From contig BJGT01000008.1 in assembly GCA_014190675.1 (NCBI GenBank), forward strand, positions 1 to 57,788: 57,788 bases of DNA, read 5' to 3'. Origin of the DNA: Comamonadaceae bacterium. Lineage in GTDB: Bacteria > Pseudomonadota > Gammaproteobacteria > Burkholderiales > Burkholderiaceae_C. Position 1 is the first letter of the stretch, and each line of letters starts with the position of its first letter. Shown here piece after piece: positions 7,961-16,870 of the stretch. The notes beneath the pieces are model-generated. The model saw only the letters and a list, made by a program, of their open reading frames with translations. It had not been told where the DNA came from and made no database searches. Both the position numbers and the translations under genes were made by a program.

Positions 7961-9898
7961 CTAATTCACTGCGCTCAGCGGTGTGCCACCGGGGCTACCA
8001 GCAGGCTTGGGCGCGCGCATTTCCACCTTGAAGCGATCCTTCAGCAGGGCGTAATAGGCTTGGCCTTCAGCGGCTGTCCACCACTGGGTGTACTGTCCCC
8101 GGTCCTGTTTGGCAGCAGCCTCAAGAGGCGCCGGGCGTGCCGTGACTTTGTTGACCCGCAGCACCGCATAGCCAGAGGCGCCAAGGTCAATGCCAAGAAA
8201 TTGCGGCAACGCAGTAGCATCGGCGCGCAGCGCTGCCTTGAGTACGGCAGGTGGAATGTTTTGCGCCTGGTCGCGCGAGACGGTAACCGCTGCCGGCATG
8301 ACAGAGGCGTCTGCCCCGGCCTTCCAGGCTGCCAGCTTGTCTGCGCCGTCTTTTTTGGCCAGCTCTGCCGCACGGCTCGCCACCACGCGATCGCGAACCA
8401 GCGACTTGACATCGGCCAGCGGCAGCGTGCGCGCTGGCGTGTGCTGAACAACCCGCGCGGCGGCCAGTTGATTAGGGCCGATCTCGACCGCTTCGGTGTT
8501 GCGTTTTTTGTCGATGGCGTCTGATGCAAAAACAGCGTTCAGAAATTTGGGGTTAGCCAACACGCCCTTGGCAGCAGGTGCCGCTTGGCGCCCCAAACCG
8601 GCAACCGTCTTGATCTCGAGCTTGAGCTTTTCTGCCACCGGCTTGAGGCTGTCTGACTGCTCGTACACGCCGTTGGTAAAGGCCTCAGCGCTCTCAGCAA
8701 ACTTGCGCTGGGCCTGCTGTGTTTTAAGTTCGGTCTCGATGCCAGCGCGTAACTCGTCAAAGCTGCGCTGCTTGGGGATTTTCACGTCGGTGAGTTTGAT
8801 GATGTGATAGCCAAAGTCTGTTTCCACAACCTCGCTGAGATCGCCTTTTTTCATGGCGAATACCGCATCCTCAAAGGGCTTGACCATGGCGCCCCGGGCA
8901 AAGTAGTCCAAATCGCCGCCGCTTGTGGCAGAGCCGGTGTCTTGCGAATTTTTCTTGGCCAACTCGCCAAAGCCTTCGGGAGCTTTGCGCGCCAGCAACA
9001 GCAACTCATCGGCCCGGGCCCGGGCTGCTTTTCGCTCCGCCGCCGGTGCGTCTTTGGCGGCATTGATCAGAATATGGCTGGCGCGGCGTTCTTCGTTGCC
9101 ACTGAGCCGCACCAGGTTTTGTTCGTAATAGGATTTCAAATCAGCATCGCTGATGACGATTGCTTTTTTGACTGCCTCGAGGTCGAGAACCAGGTACTCA
9201 ATGCTGGCCTGTTCAGGAGCCTGAAAAAAGGTCGGGTTGGCCTTATAAAAGGCCTCCAGGTCGGCTTCTGACGGGTTGACTTTGGCTGCAAATTCTGCGC
9301 TGGACAAAATCACGAACTGCACCTCCCGGCGCTCGAAAAAAGCATTCAAGGCCACGTCGGCCAGCGCAGCCGAGGTGGCGCCGGTGCCGGTAACGATTGC
9401 CTCAACCTGGCGCACCGACAGGTCTTGCCGAACCCTCGCCTCAAAGCCTTCGGGGGTGAGGCCCTGGCTTGCCACGAGTTGGCGGTAACGCTCCATGTCC
9501 AGCGAGCCGTCTGCCCGACGCAAAGCTGCGATGGTGGGGTTTTCTTGCAAATCACGCGCCAGTCGGGTGTCGCTGGTGGTCAGTTTAAGGGTGTCTGCTG
9601 CTTTTGCCAGCACCCTCTCGCGCACCAAACGCTCCAGGGTGGCATAGCGGGCCTCGGGCGAATCAAGCAACTTGGGGTCCAGGTTGGGCATGGCCGCTCG
9701 CAGCCGGTCGGTCTCTGACTTATGGGCAAAATCCCAGTCGCCCTGTGTGACCGCCTGCCCACCTACTAAGGCCATCGCCTCACCTTTGTCACGCAGTTTG
9801 GCGTAGCCGTCAATACCAAACAACACAAACGAAGGGATGATGAGCAGGAACATCACACCCATCATGATCTTCGTGTGCTGGCGGACAAATTCAAACAT
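7961..9898 (-). CDS. ppiD: Periplasmic folding chaperone / peptidyl-prolyl isomerase PpiD
   Basis: A 645-residue inner-membrane-anchored foldase that assists proteins leaving the Sec translocon. The N-terminus MFEFVRQHTKIMMGVMF leads into one membrane segment (about residues 10-32, ending SFVLFGID). A SurA_N-like region follows, and a parvulin domain at about 265-365 starts RRASHILI and contains GGDLDYFARG, VFAMKKGDLS and GYHIIKLTD. The start at 9898 is set by GGAGA eight bases upstream and by agreement with the family N-terminus. It lies 59 bases downstream of tRNA-Val and upstream of tRNA-His, all in the same direction. Confidence 0.93.
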   Translation of the reverse strand: MFEFVRQHTKIMMGVMFLLIIPSFVLFGIDGYAKLRDKGEAMALVGGQAVTQGDWDFAHKSETDRLRAAMPNLDPKLLDSPEARYATLERLVRERVLAKAADTLKLTTSDTRLARDLQENPTIAALRRADGSLDMERYRQLVASQGLTPEGFEARVRQDLSVRQVEAIVTGTGATSAALADVALNAFFERREVQFVILSSAEFAAKVNPSEADLEAFYKANPTFFQAPEQASIEYLVLDLEAVKKAIVISDADLKSYYEQNLVRLSGNEERRASHILINAAKDAPAAERKAARARADELLLLARKAPEGFGELAKKNSQDTGSATSGGDLDYFARGAMVKPFEDAVFAMKKGDLSEVVETDFGYHIIKLTDVKIPKQRSFDELRAGIETELKTQQAQRKFAESAEAFTNGVYEQSDSLKPVAEKLKLEIKTVAGLGRQAAPAAKGVLANPKFLNAVFASDAIDKKRNTEAVEIGPNQLAAARVVQHTPARTLPLADVKSLVRDRVVASRAAELAKKDGADKLAAWKAGADASVMPAAVTVSRDQAQNIPPAVLKAALRADATALPQFLGIDLGASGYAVLRVNKVTARPAPLEAAAKQDRGQYTQWWTAAEGQAYYALLKDRFKVEMRAPKPAGSPGGTPLSAVN

Positions 9899-9957
9899 GC
9901 ACTCAGTCTCCAATCAATACGCATAGGAGGCGAACCAACTGTTCGCCTTGGCCAGGG

Positions 9958-10033
9958 TGGTGGGTGCTGACGGGCTCGAACCGCCGACCTACGCCTTGTA
10001 AGGGCGCCGCTCTACCAACTGAGCTAAGCACCC
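9958..10033 (-). tRNA. tRNA-Val (anticodon TAC)
   Basis: The minus strand begins GGGTGCTTAGCTCAG. The anticodon loop is CTTACAA (anticodon TAC) within a GCGCC/GGCGT stem. The T-arm is GGCGGTTCGAGCCCG and the 3' end is AGCACCC-A-CCA with CCA encoded. It lies between HU and ppiD, an arrangement common in betaproteobacteria. Confidence 0.96.
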
Positions 10034-10048
10034 CACCTTAACCGGCTG

Positions 10049-10321
10049 TCAGTTCAAGGCATCTTTGAATGCCTTGCCCGGACGAAACTTGGGGACCTTG
10101 GATGACGCGATTTTAATCGCGGCGCCAGTGCTGAGATTTCGGCCGACACGGGGGGCCCGATCGCCCACCAGGAAGCTGCCAAAGCCCACCAGGGACACCG
10201 TGCCCCCTGCCTTGAGTGTCAGAGTTACCGCGCCAAGGGCAGCCTCCAGGGCTCTTGCCGCCGACGCTTTGCTGATGTCGGCCTGCTGGGCAATGTGTTC
10301 GATCATTTCTGCCTTGTTCAC
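10049..10321 (-). CDS. hupB: DNA-binding protein HU
   Basis: A 90-residue histone-like protein, exactly the family length. It has the N-terminal helical dimer core (NKAEMIEHIAQQADISK), the GFGSF turn and the DNA-binding arm, where RNLSTGAAIKI replaces the usual RNPQTG. It bends and compacts DNA as a dimer. The start is a GTG at 10321-10319 with GAGG about seven bases upstream; the four codons before it do not belong to HU. The PQ to LS change in the arm is a conservative-looking departure from the canonical intercalating proline (RNPxTG), so DNA bending may be weaker than in typical HU. Confidence 0.93.
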   Translation of the reverse strand: MNKAEMIEHIAQQADISKASAARALEAALGAVTLTLKAGGTVSLVGFGSFLVGDRAPRVGRNLSTGAAIKIASSKVPKFRPGKAFKDALN

Positions 10322-10488
10322 TCGGCACCTCAAAAATTAACTGGCAACAACAAGGACCGCTATCCGACAGACTGGCTGCAAGCAGCGAAAAAAATCCCGG
10401 CAAACAACACAGGGGTCAAAGTCTGGGGAGCCGGATTCTAAGCGGGATCAGATGTGGATTAGGTCGCCGCTGACTGATTTGATGCAGT

Positions 10489-11574
10489 TCAAAGCGCTGC
10501 GGCAATCGCCCGACCAAGGTCTGAGGTGCCAGCATTGCCACCCAAGTCGGCCGTTCGGGGCGTGCCGCTACCGGGTTGCAAAACGGCCTCAATGGCGGCC
10601 AGGATAGCGTCATGGGCCGGCCGGTAGCCCAAAAAGTCAAGCATCATCGCGCCGCACCAGATTTGGCCGATCGGGTTGGCGATACCCTGGCCAGCGATGT
10701 CGGGCGCCGAGCCGTGCACAGGCTCGAACAGCGACGGGAACAGCCGCTCGGGATTGAGGTTGGCGCTGGGGGCAATGCCGATGGTGCCGGTGCAGGCCGG
10801 CCCCAGGTCGCTGAGGATGTCGCCAAATAGGTTGCTGGCAACCACCACATCAAAGAAATCAGGCCGCTGTACAAAATGGGCCGTCAGGATGTCGATATGA
10901 AATTTATCGAGCCTGATATCCGGGTAGCGCTTGGCCATCTCCACCACCCGCTCGTCCCAATAAGGCATGGTGATGGCGATGCCGTTTGATTTGGTGGCGC
11001 TGGTGAGGTGCTTTTTCGGACGGGATTGAGCCAGCTCGAAGGCAAACTTCAAGACTCGGTCGACGCCAACACGGGACATCACGGTCTCTTGCATGACGAT
11101 CTCGCGCTCGGTGCCAGGGTACATGCGCCCGCCAATGCTGGAGTATTCGCCCTCGGTGTTCTCACGCACGATGTACATGTCGATCTCGCCAGGCGCACGG
11201 GCACTGCCATCACGCCGAACCACTGGGGCAATGATGCCCGGCATCAGCCGTGCCGGTCGCAAATTGACGTACTGATCAAATTCACGCCTGAACAAAAGCA
11301 AAGAGCCCCACAGGGAGACATGGTCGGGGATTTTTTCGGGCCAGCCGACTGCGCCAAAATAGATCGCGTCATGGCTGCCGATCTGATCTTTCCAGTTGTC
11401 TGGCAGCATTTTTCCGTGGCGCTCGCAGTAATCCCAGCTGGAAAAATCAAAGTGGTCAAAGTGCAGTTCAATGCCAAATTTTCTGGCGGCGGCATCCAGC
11501 ACCCGCAAGCCCTCGGGCATCACCTCTTTGCCGATACCGTCGCCAGCAATGACGGCGATTCTTTTTGCGCTCAT
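10489..11574 (-). CDS. Tartrate / D-malate dehydrogenase (isopropylmalate dehydrogenase family)
   Basis: A 361-residue NAD-dependent decarboxylating dehydrogenase. The N-terminal GDGIGKEVMPEGL block and the C-terminal block FEPVHGSAPDIAGQG (cofactor binding) place it in the isocitrate/isopropylmalate dehydrogenase family. The YFGAVGWP and LWGSLLLFRREFDQYVN stretches match the tartrate dehydrogenase/D-malate subgroup (TtuC/DmlA) rather than LeuB. The substrate could be tartrate, D-malate or both. The ATG overlaps the stop of the upstream DMT transporter by four bases (ATGA), so the two are translationally coupled, and the transporter might handle a related acid. That link is inference. Confidence 0.85.
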   Translation of the reverse strand: MSAKRIAVIAGDGIGKEVMPEGLRVLDAAARKFGIELHFDHFDFSSWDYCERHGKMLPDNWKDQIGSHDAIYFGAVGWPEKIPDHVSLWGSLLLFRREFDQYVNLRPARLMPGIIAPVVRRDGSARAPGEIDMYIVRENTEGEYSSIGGRMYPGTEREIVMQETVMSRVGVDRVLKFAFELAQSRPKKHLTSATKSNGIAITMPYWDERVVEMAKRYPDIRLDKFHIDILTAHFVQRPDFFDVVVASNLFGDILSDLGPACTGTIGIAPSANLNPERLFPSLFEPVHGSAPDIAGQGIANPIGQIWCGAMMLDFLGYRPAHDAILAAIEAVLQPGSGTPRTADLGGNAGTSDLGRAIAAAL

Positions 11575-12488
11575 TGAGTCTCCTTGTTGGTCTGAGAAGC
11601 CGCAGTTTGGGTCTTTGCTTGATGCACCACCAAGGCGACGCCCAAGACGCTCAAGCCCGTGCCGACCAAAGTGATGACTGTAATTGTTTCATTAAACAAA
11701 AACCAGGCCAAGAGCGCCGTGCTGGGCGGCACCAGGTACATCAGGCTTGCCACCGAAGTCGCGGCACCACGCTCAATGAGCAGGTAGAGCAAAGAGCTAC
11801 CACCCAAGGTTAGGGCCAGCACTGACCAGGCCATGGCCCACAACAGTTCTGGCTCCCAGGCAATCGCCGCGGGCTCCAGCAGCGCCAGCGGCAAGGTGAC
11901 CACCAGGGCGGCAGCCAGTTGAACCAGGTTAGCACTTCTGACATCGCAGGGCTGGATGAATTTTTTTTGGTAAAGGGTGCCCGCCGTGATGCTCAGCAGT
12001 GCGCCAACCGCCAAGCCGGTGTTAAGCCAATTAGCCTCACCCCCTGGGCCGAATTTGGTCGACACAACCAGCAACAGGCCAGCGAAACCAAGGCCCAGGC
12101 CAAGCCATTGCCGCGCCGCAACAGCGCCACCGCTGGCCGACAGGCAGATGGCGGTAAGCACCGGTTGTAGCCCGATGATGAGCGCCGACAGACCAGCACC
12201 CATGCCGGCCTTGACCGCAGCCCAGACGCCGCCGAGGTAGCAAGCGTGCATCAAAATTCCGGTGACAGACAAATGCATCCACTGGCTTTTACGCCCAGGC
12301 CAGGCCACGCGTGCCAGCAGGATCCAGGGCAAAAAACACAGGATCGACAGGGCATAGCGCAGGGCCAAAAAGCTCATCGGCGGCGCGTGGGGCATGCCAT
12401 AGCGCGCCACGATGAAGCCGGTGCTCCAAATCAAGACAAAAACCACCGGCATGGCCTGAATCAGGCTGATTGCAGGGGGCCGACTCAA
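11571..12488 (-). CDS. EamA/DMT-family metabolite exporter
   Basis: A 305-residue membrane protein with about ten hydrophobic segments in two homologous halves: the first EamA unit begins FVLIWSTGFIVARYG, the second near GTLYQKKFI. Family members export amino acids or metabolites with protons. The start is uncertain. A TTG at 12488 overlaps the pgsA stop (TTGA) and gives normal length, while an ATG twelve codons later (12452) is the alternative. The gene sits between pgsA and the tartrate-type dehydrogenase and overlaps the latter by four bases. Confidence 0.8.
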   Translation of the reverse strand: MSRPPAISLIQAMPVVFVLIWSTGFIVARYGMPHAPPMSFLALRYALSILCFLPWILLARVAWPGRKSQWMHLSVTGILMHACYLGGVWAAVKAGMGAGLSALIIGLQPVLTAICLSASGGAVAARQWLGLGLGFAGLLLVVSTKFGPGGEANWLNTGLAVGALLSITAGTLYQKKFIQPCDVRSANLVQLAAALVVTLPLALLEPAAIAWEPELLWAMAWSVLALTLGGSSLLYLLIERGAATSVASLMYLVPPSTALLAWFLFNETITVITLVGTGLSVLGVALVVHQAKTQTAASQTNKETQ

Positions 12489-13051
12489 CGGACCCGCGCC
12501 CGAATTTCTGGCAGCGCTTTTTTCAGGTAGTAGGCCATTGACCAGACTGTCATGAAGGCAGCAATCCAGATCAGCCAGGTACCCCACAGCCGGGTGTCGA
12601 CCATGCCAAACAGCACCCCGTCAAATAGCAAAAAAGGAATTGCCACCATTTGCAGCAGTGTTTTGAGCTTGCCGGCCCGGTGCACTGCCACACTGCGGGA
12701 GGCTCCGATTTGGGCCATCCACTCGCGCAGCGCTGAAATCGCGATCTCACGCCCGATGATGATGAGTGCCACAAAAACGTCAGCCCGGCGCAAATCAACC
12801 AGCACCAGCAAGCAGGCACAAATCAAAAATTTGTCAGCCACAGGATCGAGAAAAGCGCCGAAAGCCGACACCTGATTGAGCTTGCGCGCCAGGTAACCAT
12901 CGAGCCAGTCGGTGGCAGCGAAGACCACAAACAGCACTGTGGCCAACAGGTTTTGGCTGGCCGGCAGAATAGGCAAATAAAACACCCCGACAACCAAGGG
13001 AATGGCCACGATACGCGCCCATGTCATGAGGGTCGGAATGGTTAAAAACAT
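12485..13051 (-). CDS. pgsA: CDP-diacylglycerol-glycerol-3-phosphate 3-phosphatidyltransferase
   Basis: A 188-residue inner-membrane enzyme making phosphatidylglycerophosphate, the committed step to phosphatidylglycerol and cardiolipin. The CDP-alcohol phosphotransferase signature D-G-x2-A-R-x8-G-x3-D-x3-D is present as DGYLARKLNQVSAFGAFLDP followed by VADK. Several membrane segments and an amphipathic N-terminus (MFLTIPTLMTWARIV) agree with the family. It lies 45 bases downstream of uvrC, the usual uvrC-pgsA pairing. Confidence 0.94.
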   Translation of the reverse strand: MFLTIPTLMTWARIVAIPLVVGVFYLPILPASQNLLATVLFVVFAATDWLDGYLARKLNQVSAFGAFLDPVADKFLICACLLVLVDLRRADVFVALIIIGREIAISALREWMAQIGASRSVAVHRAGKLKTLLQMVAIPFLLFDGVLFGMVDTRLWGTWLIWIAAFMTVWSMAYYLKKALPEIRARVR

Positions 13052-13096
13052 GGTCGGATTGTGGCATGCCGCCTCAGCGGCAGCGGGCGGGGGCTA

Positions 13097-15094
13097 TCAA
13101 TGCAGGGCTCGGTAAATGGCCTCGGCCAGCTCGCGGGAAATGCCCTCAACTGTGGCAATGTCGTCGGCACTGGCCTGCGCCACACCGCGCACGCCACCAA
13201 AGCGCTGCAACAGGCTGGCGCGGCGGCGCGGGCCGACCCCTGGTATGTCTTCGAGTTTGCCGCCATCCAAGCGCACCTTGGCACGCTGGGCTCGCATACC
13301 GGTGATGGCAAAGCGGTGCGCTTCGTCGCGGATCTGCGCCACCAGCATCAGCGCGGCCGAGTCTTTGCCCAAATACACTTTTTCGCGGCCGTCGGCAAAC
13401 ACCAGTTCTTCCAGACCGACCTTGCGCCCCTGGCCTTTTTCCACGCCGATGATCAGCCCAAGGTCGAGCCCGAGTTGTTCAAATACCTCTCTCGCCATGG
13501 TCACCTGGCCTTTGCCGCCGTCAACCAGCACCAGATCGGGCAGGCGGGCGGTCCCCGGTCGGCCAGCCCCGGTTTTTTGCGCCTCTTGCAAGGCCTGAGC
13601 GATTGCGCTGTAGCGTCGCAGCAGCACTTGGCGCATGGCAGCATAGTCGTCGCCCGGGGTGATGCCCTCGATGCGATAGCGCCGGTACTGGGCGCTTTGC
13701 ATTTTGTGCTGCTGGAAGACCACGCAAGACCCCTGGGTGGCTTCGCCAGCGGTGTGCGAAATATCAAAACATTCAATGCGCAGCTCATCAAGATTGTCCA
13801 GCCCCAAATCAAGCGCATCGGCCAGGGCCCGGCTGCGGGCCTGTTGCGAGCCCTCTTCGGCCAGCAGGCGGGCGAGTTGCAAACCGGCATTGGTTTGGGC
13901 CATGTCCAACCAGGCACGCCGCTGTTCGCGCGGTTGGTGTACCGCCGATACCCTGAAACCAGCCTGGCTTGACAGGGCTCGGAGCAATGGTTTGCCGATC
14001 GGGTCACTGACGATCAGCGAGGCGGGTATCGGCTGGCTGAGGTAGTGCTGCGCCACAAAGGCCTCCAGGATTTTGCATTCAGGGCTCGCCACGCCATCGC
14101 CCTGCCCTTCAACACCCTCCTGCTCATCGGGCAGGCTCAATGACACCGCGTCATCAACGTGCACAGGAAAATAAGGCCTGTCACCCAAATGCCGGCCACC
14201 GCGCACCATCGCCAGGTTGACGCAGGCACGCCCACCACTGACCTTGACGGCCAGGATATCGACATCTCGGTCAGACACGTTGTCCACCGATTGCTGGTGC
14301 AAGACATTGGACAGCGCCGCGACCTGGTTGCGCAACTCTGCTGCCTGCTCAAACTCAAGCCGCTCGGCGTGCGCAAGCATGCTGGCCTCAAGCCCCTGCA
14401 TCACCTGCTGAGCGTCGCCGCGTAAAAAGCGCTCGGCATTGGCCTGGTCCTGCGCATAGGCTGCCGGGGCGATATGGCCCACGCAGGGTGCCGAGCAGCG
14501 TTTGATCTCATACAGCAGACAGGGCCGGGAGCGGTTGTTGAAGACCGCGTCTTCGCAGGTGCGCAGCCGGAATACCTTTTGCATCAACAAAATCGCTTCT
14601 TTGACCGCCCAGGCGCTGGGGTAGGGGCCGAAATAATGGTGCTTTTTTTCTACCGCACCACGGTAATAGGACACCCGGGGAAATTGGCCTGCAGCGCCAG
14701 CCGATGTACCCAGACCAGACAGCTTGAGATAAGGGTAGCTCTTGTCATCGCGGAACAAAATGTTGTAGCGCGGGTTGAGGGTCTTGATCAGGTTGTTTTC
14801 AAGCAGCAGGGCCTCAGCCTCGGAGCGCACCACCGTGGTCTGCATGCGGGCAATCTTGCTCACCATATGCCCGATGCGGGTGGCGCCATGGTTTTTTTGA
14901 AAATAATTGGCAACCCGTTTGCGCAAATTGATCGCCTTGCCGACATACAACACCCCGTCCTGGCTGTCAAAGTAGCGGTACACCCCCGGCAATGTCGGCA
15001 GGCTTGCCACTTGCCGCAGCAACTCTTCGCGCAGCAGCAGAATTGCCTGGGCTGCTTCTGGCTCGTTGGGGGTGGACTCGGGGGCGGCCGTCAT
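13097..15094 (-). CDS. uvrC: Excinuclease ABC subunit C
   Basis: A 665-residue nucleotide-excision-repair nuclease that makes both incisions after UvrAB damage recognition. The N-terminal GIY-YIG domain shows LPGVYRYF and [14 protein letters not shown] UvrB-binding UVR motif lies near 215-250. The C-terminal RNase H-like nuclease has [11 protein letters not shown] and [10 protein letters not shown], and tandem helix-hairpin-helix motifs ([18 protein letters not shown]) end the protein. The start at 15094 is only 27 bases from the divergent earP start, so the two promoters must overlap each other or the coding regions. Confidence 0.95.
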   Translation of the reverse strand: MTAAPESTPNEPEAAQAILLLREELLRQVASLPTLPGVYRYFDSQDGVLYVGKAINLRKRVANYFQKNHGATRIGHMVSKIARMQTTVVRSEAEALLLENNLIKTLNPRYNILFRDDKSYPYLKLSGLGTSAGAAGQFPRVSYYRGAVEKKHHYFGPYPSAWAVKEAILLMQKVFRLRTCEDAVFNNRSRPCLLYEIKRCSAPCVGHIAPAAYAQDQANAERFLRGDAQQVMQGLEASMLAHAERLEFEQAAELRNQVAALSNVLHQQSVDNVSDRDVDILAVKVSGGRACVNLAMVRGGRHLGDRPYFPVHVDDAVSLSLPDEQEGVEGQGDGVASPECKILEAFVAQHYLSQPIPASLIVSDPIGKPLLRALSSQAGFRVSAVHQPREQRRAWLDMAQTNAGLQLARLLAEEGSQQARSRALADALDLGLDNLDELRIECFDISHTAGEATQGSCVVFQQHKMQSAQYRRYRIEGITPGDDYAAMRQVLLRRYSAIAQALQEAQKTGAGRPGTARLPDLVLVDGGKGQVTMAREVFEQLGLDLGLIIGVEKGQGRKVGLEELVFADGREKVYLGKDSAALMLVAQIRDEAHRFAITGMRAQRAKVRLDGGKLEDIPGVGPRRRASLLQRFGGVRGVAQASADDIATVEGISRELAEAIYRALH

Positions 15095-15121
15095 AGGTGG
15101 CTATTGTGGACAATCCCAAGG

Positions 15122-16219
15122 GTGAAAAAAGCGCAACTCTGGGACATTTTTTGCCGGGTGATCGACAACTACGGCGATATCGGGGTCTGCTGGCGACTGT
15201 CGGCAGACTTGGCGCGGCGCGGCGAACTGGTGCGGCTGTGGGTGGATGACGCTAGCGCATTGCAATGGATGGCACCACAGCCCCTACCCGGCATACAGCA
15301 CTTTTCATGGTCGCAGTCCATGCTGCCCACCGCCCTGCCCCCGGCTGACATCCTGATCGAGGCATTTGGCTGCGAGATTACGCCTGAATACATTCAACAC
15401 CGGGTCAACCTCGTCGGGGCCGTGCCACCAGTCTGGCTCAACCTGGAGTACCTGAGCGCAGAGGGCTTTGTGGCGCGCAACCACGGCCTGCCCTCACCCG
15501 TGATGAGAGGTCCGGGGCGTGGCCTGATCAAATATTTCTATTACCCCGGGTTCACCGCAGCCAGTGGCGGCCTGCTGCGCGAGACTGATCTGGCCGAGCG
15601 CCAGCAAGCATTTGAGCGGGAACCCTGGCTACGCCAACTGGGCCTGCGGGCGCCGGGCGAGCAATTGCTGTCGATGTTCTGCTACGAACCGGCCGCCCTG
15701 GGCGACCTGCTCAGCCGCTTGGCCCAGGGCACAGTAAAAACCCGAATGCTGGTCACCTGCGGACGCGCCAGCGCTGCTGTGGCAGGCGCTGTGGCCGACA
15801 AAAACAGGGCTCAGCCGGACTGGAACCGGGCTGGCAGGCTAGGGATTGCTTATCTTCCGGCTTTGAGTCAAACCGATTACGACCATCTTTTATGGGCCTG
15901 CGATCTGAATTTCGTCAGGGGCGAGGACTCGCTGGTGCGGGCCATTTGGGCGGGCAAACCGCTGGTCTGGCAAATTTATCAGCAAAGCGATGGGGCTCAC
16001 GAAGTCAAATTACAGGCTTTTTTAGATCAGATCGAGGCGCCAGCCTCGCTCCGACAATTCCATAGCGTCTGGAACAGCGCAAGCAGCGCGCGGCGTGTAG
16101 AACTGCCCATGTTGGCTTTGGCCGAATGGCAAACCAGCGTTTTAGCGGCGCGCAGGGCCCTGCTCGAACTCGATGACTTGACCAGCCAACTGCTGCGGTT
16201 TGTGTCAAAAAGCCATTAA
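15122..16219 (+). CDS. earP: EF-P arginine rhamnosyltransferase EarP
   Basis: A 365-residue GT-B glycosyltransferase that attaches rhamnose from dTDP-rhamnose to Arg32 of elongation factor P, relieving ribosome stalling at polyproline. The signature N-terminus is DIFCRVIDNYGDIGVCWRL, with Asp15 and Asp19 in the positions of the family's catalytic aspartates. NFVRGEDS carries Glu268, the donor-site glutamate. The GTG at 15122 fits the family N-terminus (VKKAQLWDIF); a TTG at 15104 is possible. An open frame continues far upstream, but it is antisense to uvrC. The partner efp lies 93 bases downstream, the classic arrangement. Confidence 0.93.
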   Translation: MKKAQLWDIFCRVIDNYGDIGVCWRLSADLARRGELVRLWVDDASALQWMAPQPLPGIQHFSWSQSMLPTALPPADILIEAFGCEITPEYIQHRVNLVGAVPPVWLNLEYLSAEGFVARNHGLPSPVMRGPGRGLIKYFYYPGFTAASGGLLRETDLAERQQAFEREPWLRQLGLRAPGEQLLSMFCYEPAALGDLLSRLAQGTVKTRMLVTCGRASAAVAGAVADKNRAQPDWNRAGRLGIAYLPALSQTDYDHLLWACDLNFVRGEDSLVRAIWAGKPLVWQIYQQSDGAHEVKLQAFLDQIEAPASLRQFHSVWNSASSARRVELPMLALAEWQTSVLAARRALLELDDLTSQLLRFVSKSH

Positions 16220-16312
16220 ACTCAAGGGCTTTGCGGAACCGAGGCGGCCCAGTGTTCGCCTGCTGCCGCACCTGCCGTCAAACAGCGGCCTATTCACACT
16301 CAACTCTCTCTT

Positions 16313-16867
16313 ATGAAAATTGCTCAAGAAATTCGCGCTGGCAACGTCATCATGCATGGCAAAGACCCGATGGTGGTTCTTAAGACTGAATACAGCCGAG
16401 GCGGGCGTAACTCGGCCACCGTGCGCATGAAACTCAAGAGCCTGCTGAACAACTTTGGCACTGAAGTGGTGTTCAAGGCCGACGACAAAATGGATCAAAT
16501 CGTACTGGACAAAAAAGAGTGCACATATTCCTACTTTGCCGAGCCCATGTATGTTTGCATGGACACCGAGTACAACCAGTACGAGGTTGAAGCAGAAAAT
16601 ATGGGTGATTCGCTGAGCTATCTGGAAGACGGCATGTCGCTTGAGGTGGTGTTTTATGACGGCAAGGCGATTTCCGTGGAAATGCCAACCAGTGTGGTAC
16701 GCGAGATCACCTGGACCGAGCCAGCGGTCAAGGGCGACACCTCGGGAAAGGTGCTCAAGCCAGCAAAAATCTCCACCGGTTTCGAAATCGGGGTGCCGAT
16801 CTTTGTGGCCCAGGGAGACAAGGTAGAGATAGATACGCGCACCGGCGAGTACCGCAAACGGGTGTAG
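16313..16867 (+). CDS. efp: Elongation factor P (arginine-rhamnosylated type)
   Basis: A 184-residue translation factor that promotes peptide-bond formation at consecutive prolines. The N-terminal KOW-like domain carries the modification loop [17 protein letters not shown]. The residue at the loop tip, number 32, is arginine (not the lysine used by EpmA-type EF-P), which matches the adjacent EarP. The C-terminal OB domains end [15 protein letters not shown], the EF-P signature. The gene directly follows earP and is probably co-transcribed or has its own promoter in the 93-base gap. Confidence 0.97.
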   Translation: MKIAQEIRAGNVIMHGKDPMVVLKTEYSRGGRNSATVRMKLKSLLNNFGTEVVFKADDKMDQIVLDKKECTYSYFAEPMYVCMDTEYNQYEVEAENMGDSLSYLEDGMSLEVVFYDGKAISVEMPTSVVREITWTEPAVKGDTSGKVLKPAKISTGFEIGVPIFVAQGDKVEIDTRTGEYRKRV

Positions 16868-16870
16868 GCT

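Noticed and set aside
13061-13972. A 303-codon rightward frame opposite uvrC
   Set aside because: Shadow frame; uvrC nuclease and HhH motifs on the other strand are unambiguous.
14474-15121. Extension of earP by 216 codons upstream
   Set aside because: The extension is antisense to the conserved uvrC 5' end; EarP homology begins at the GTG at 15122.
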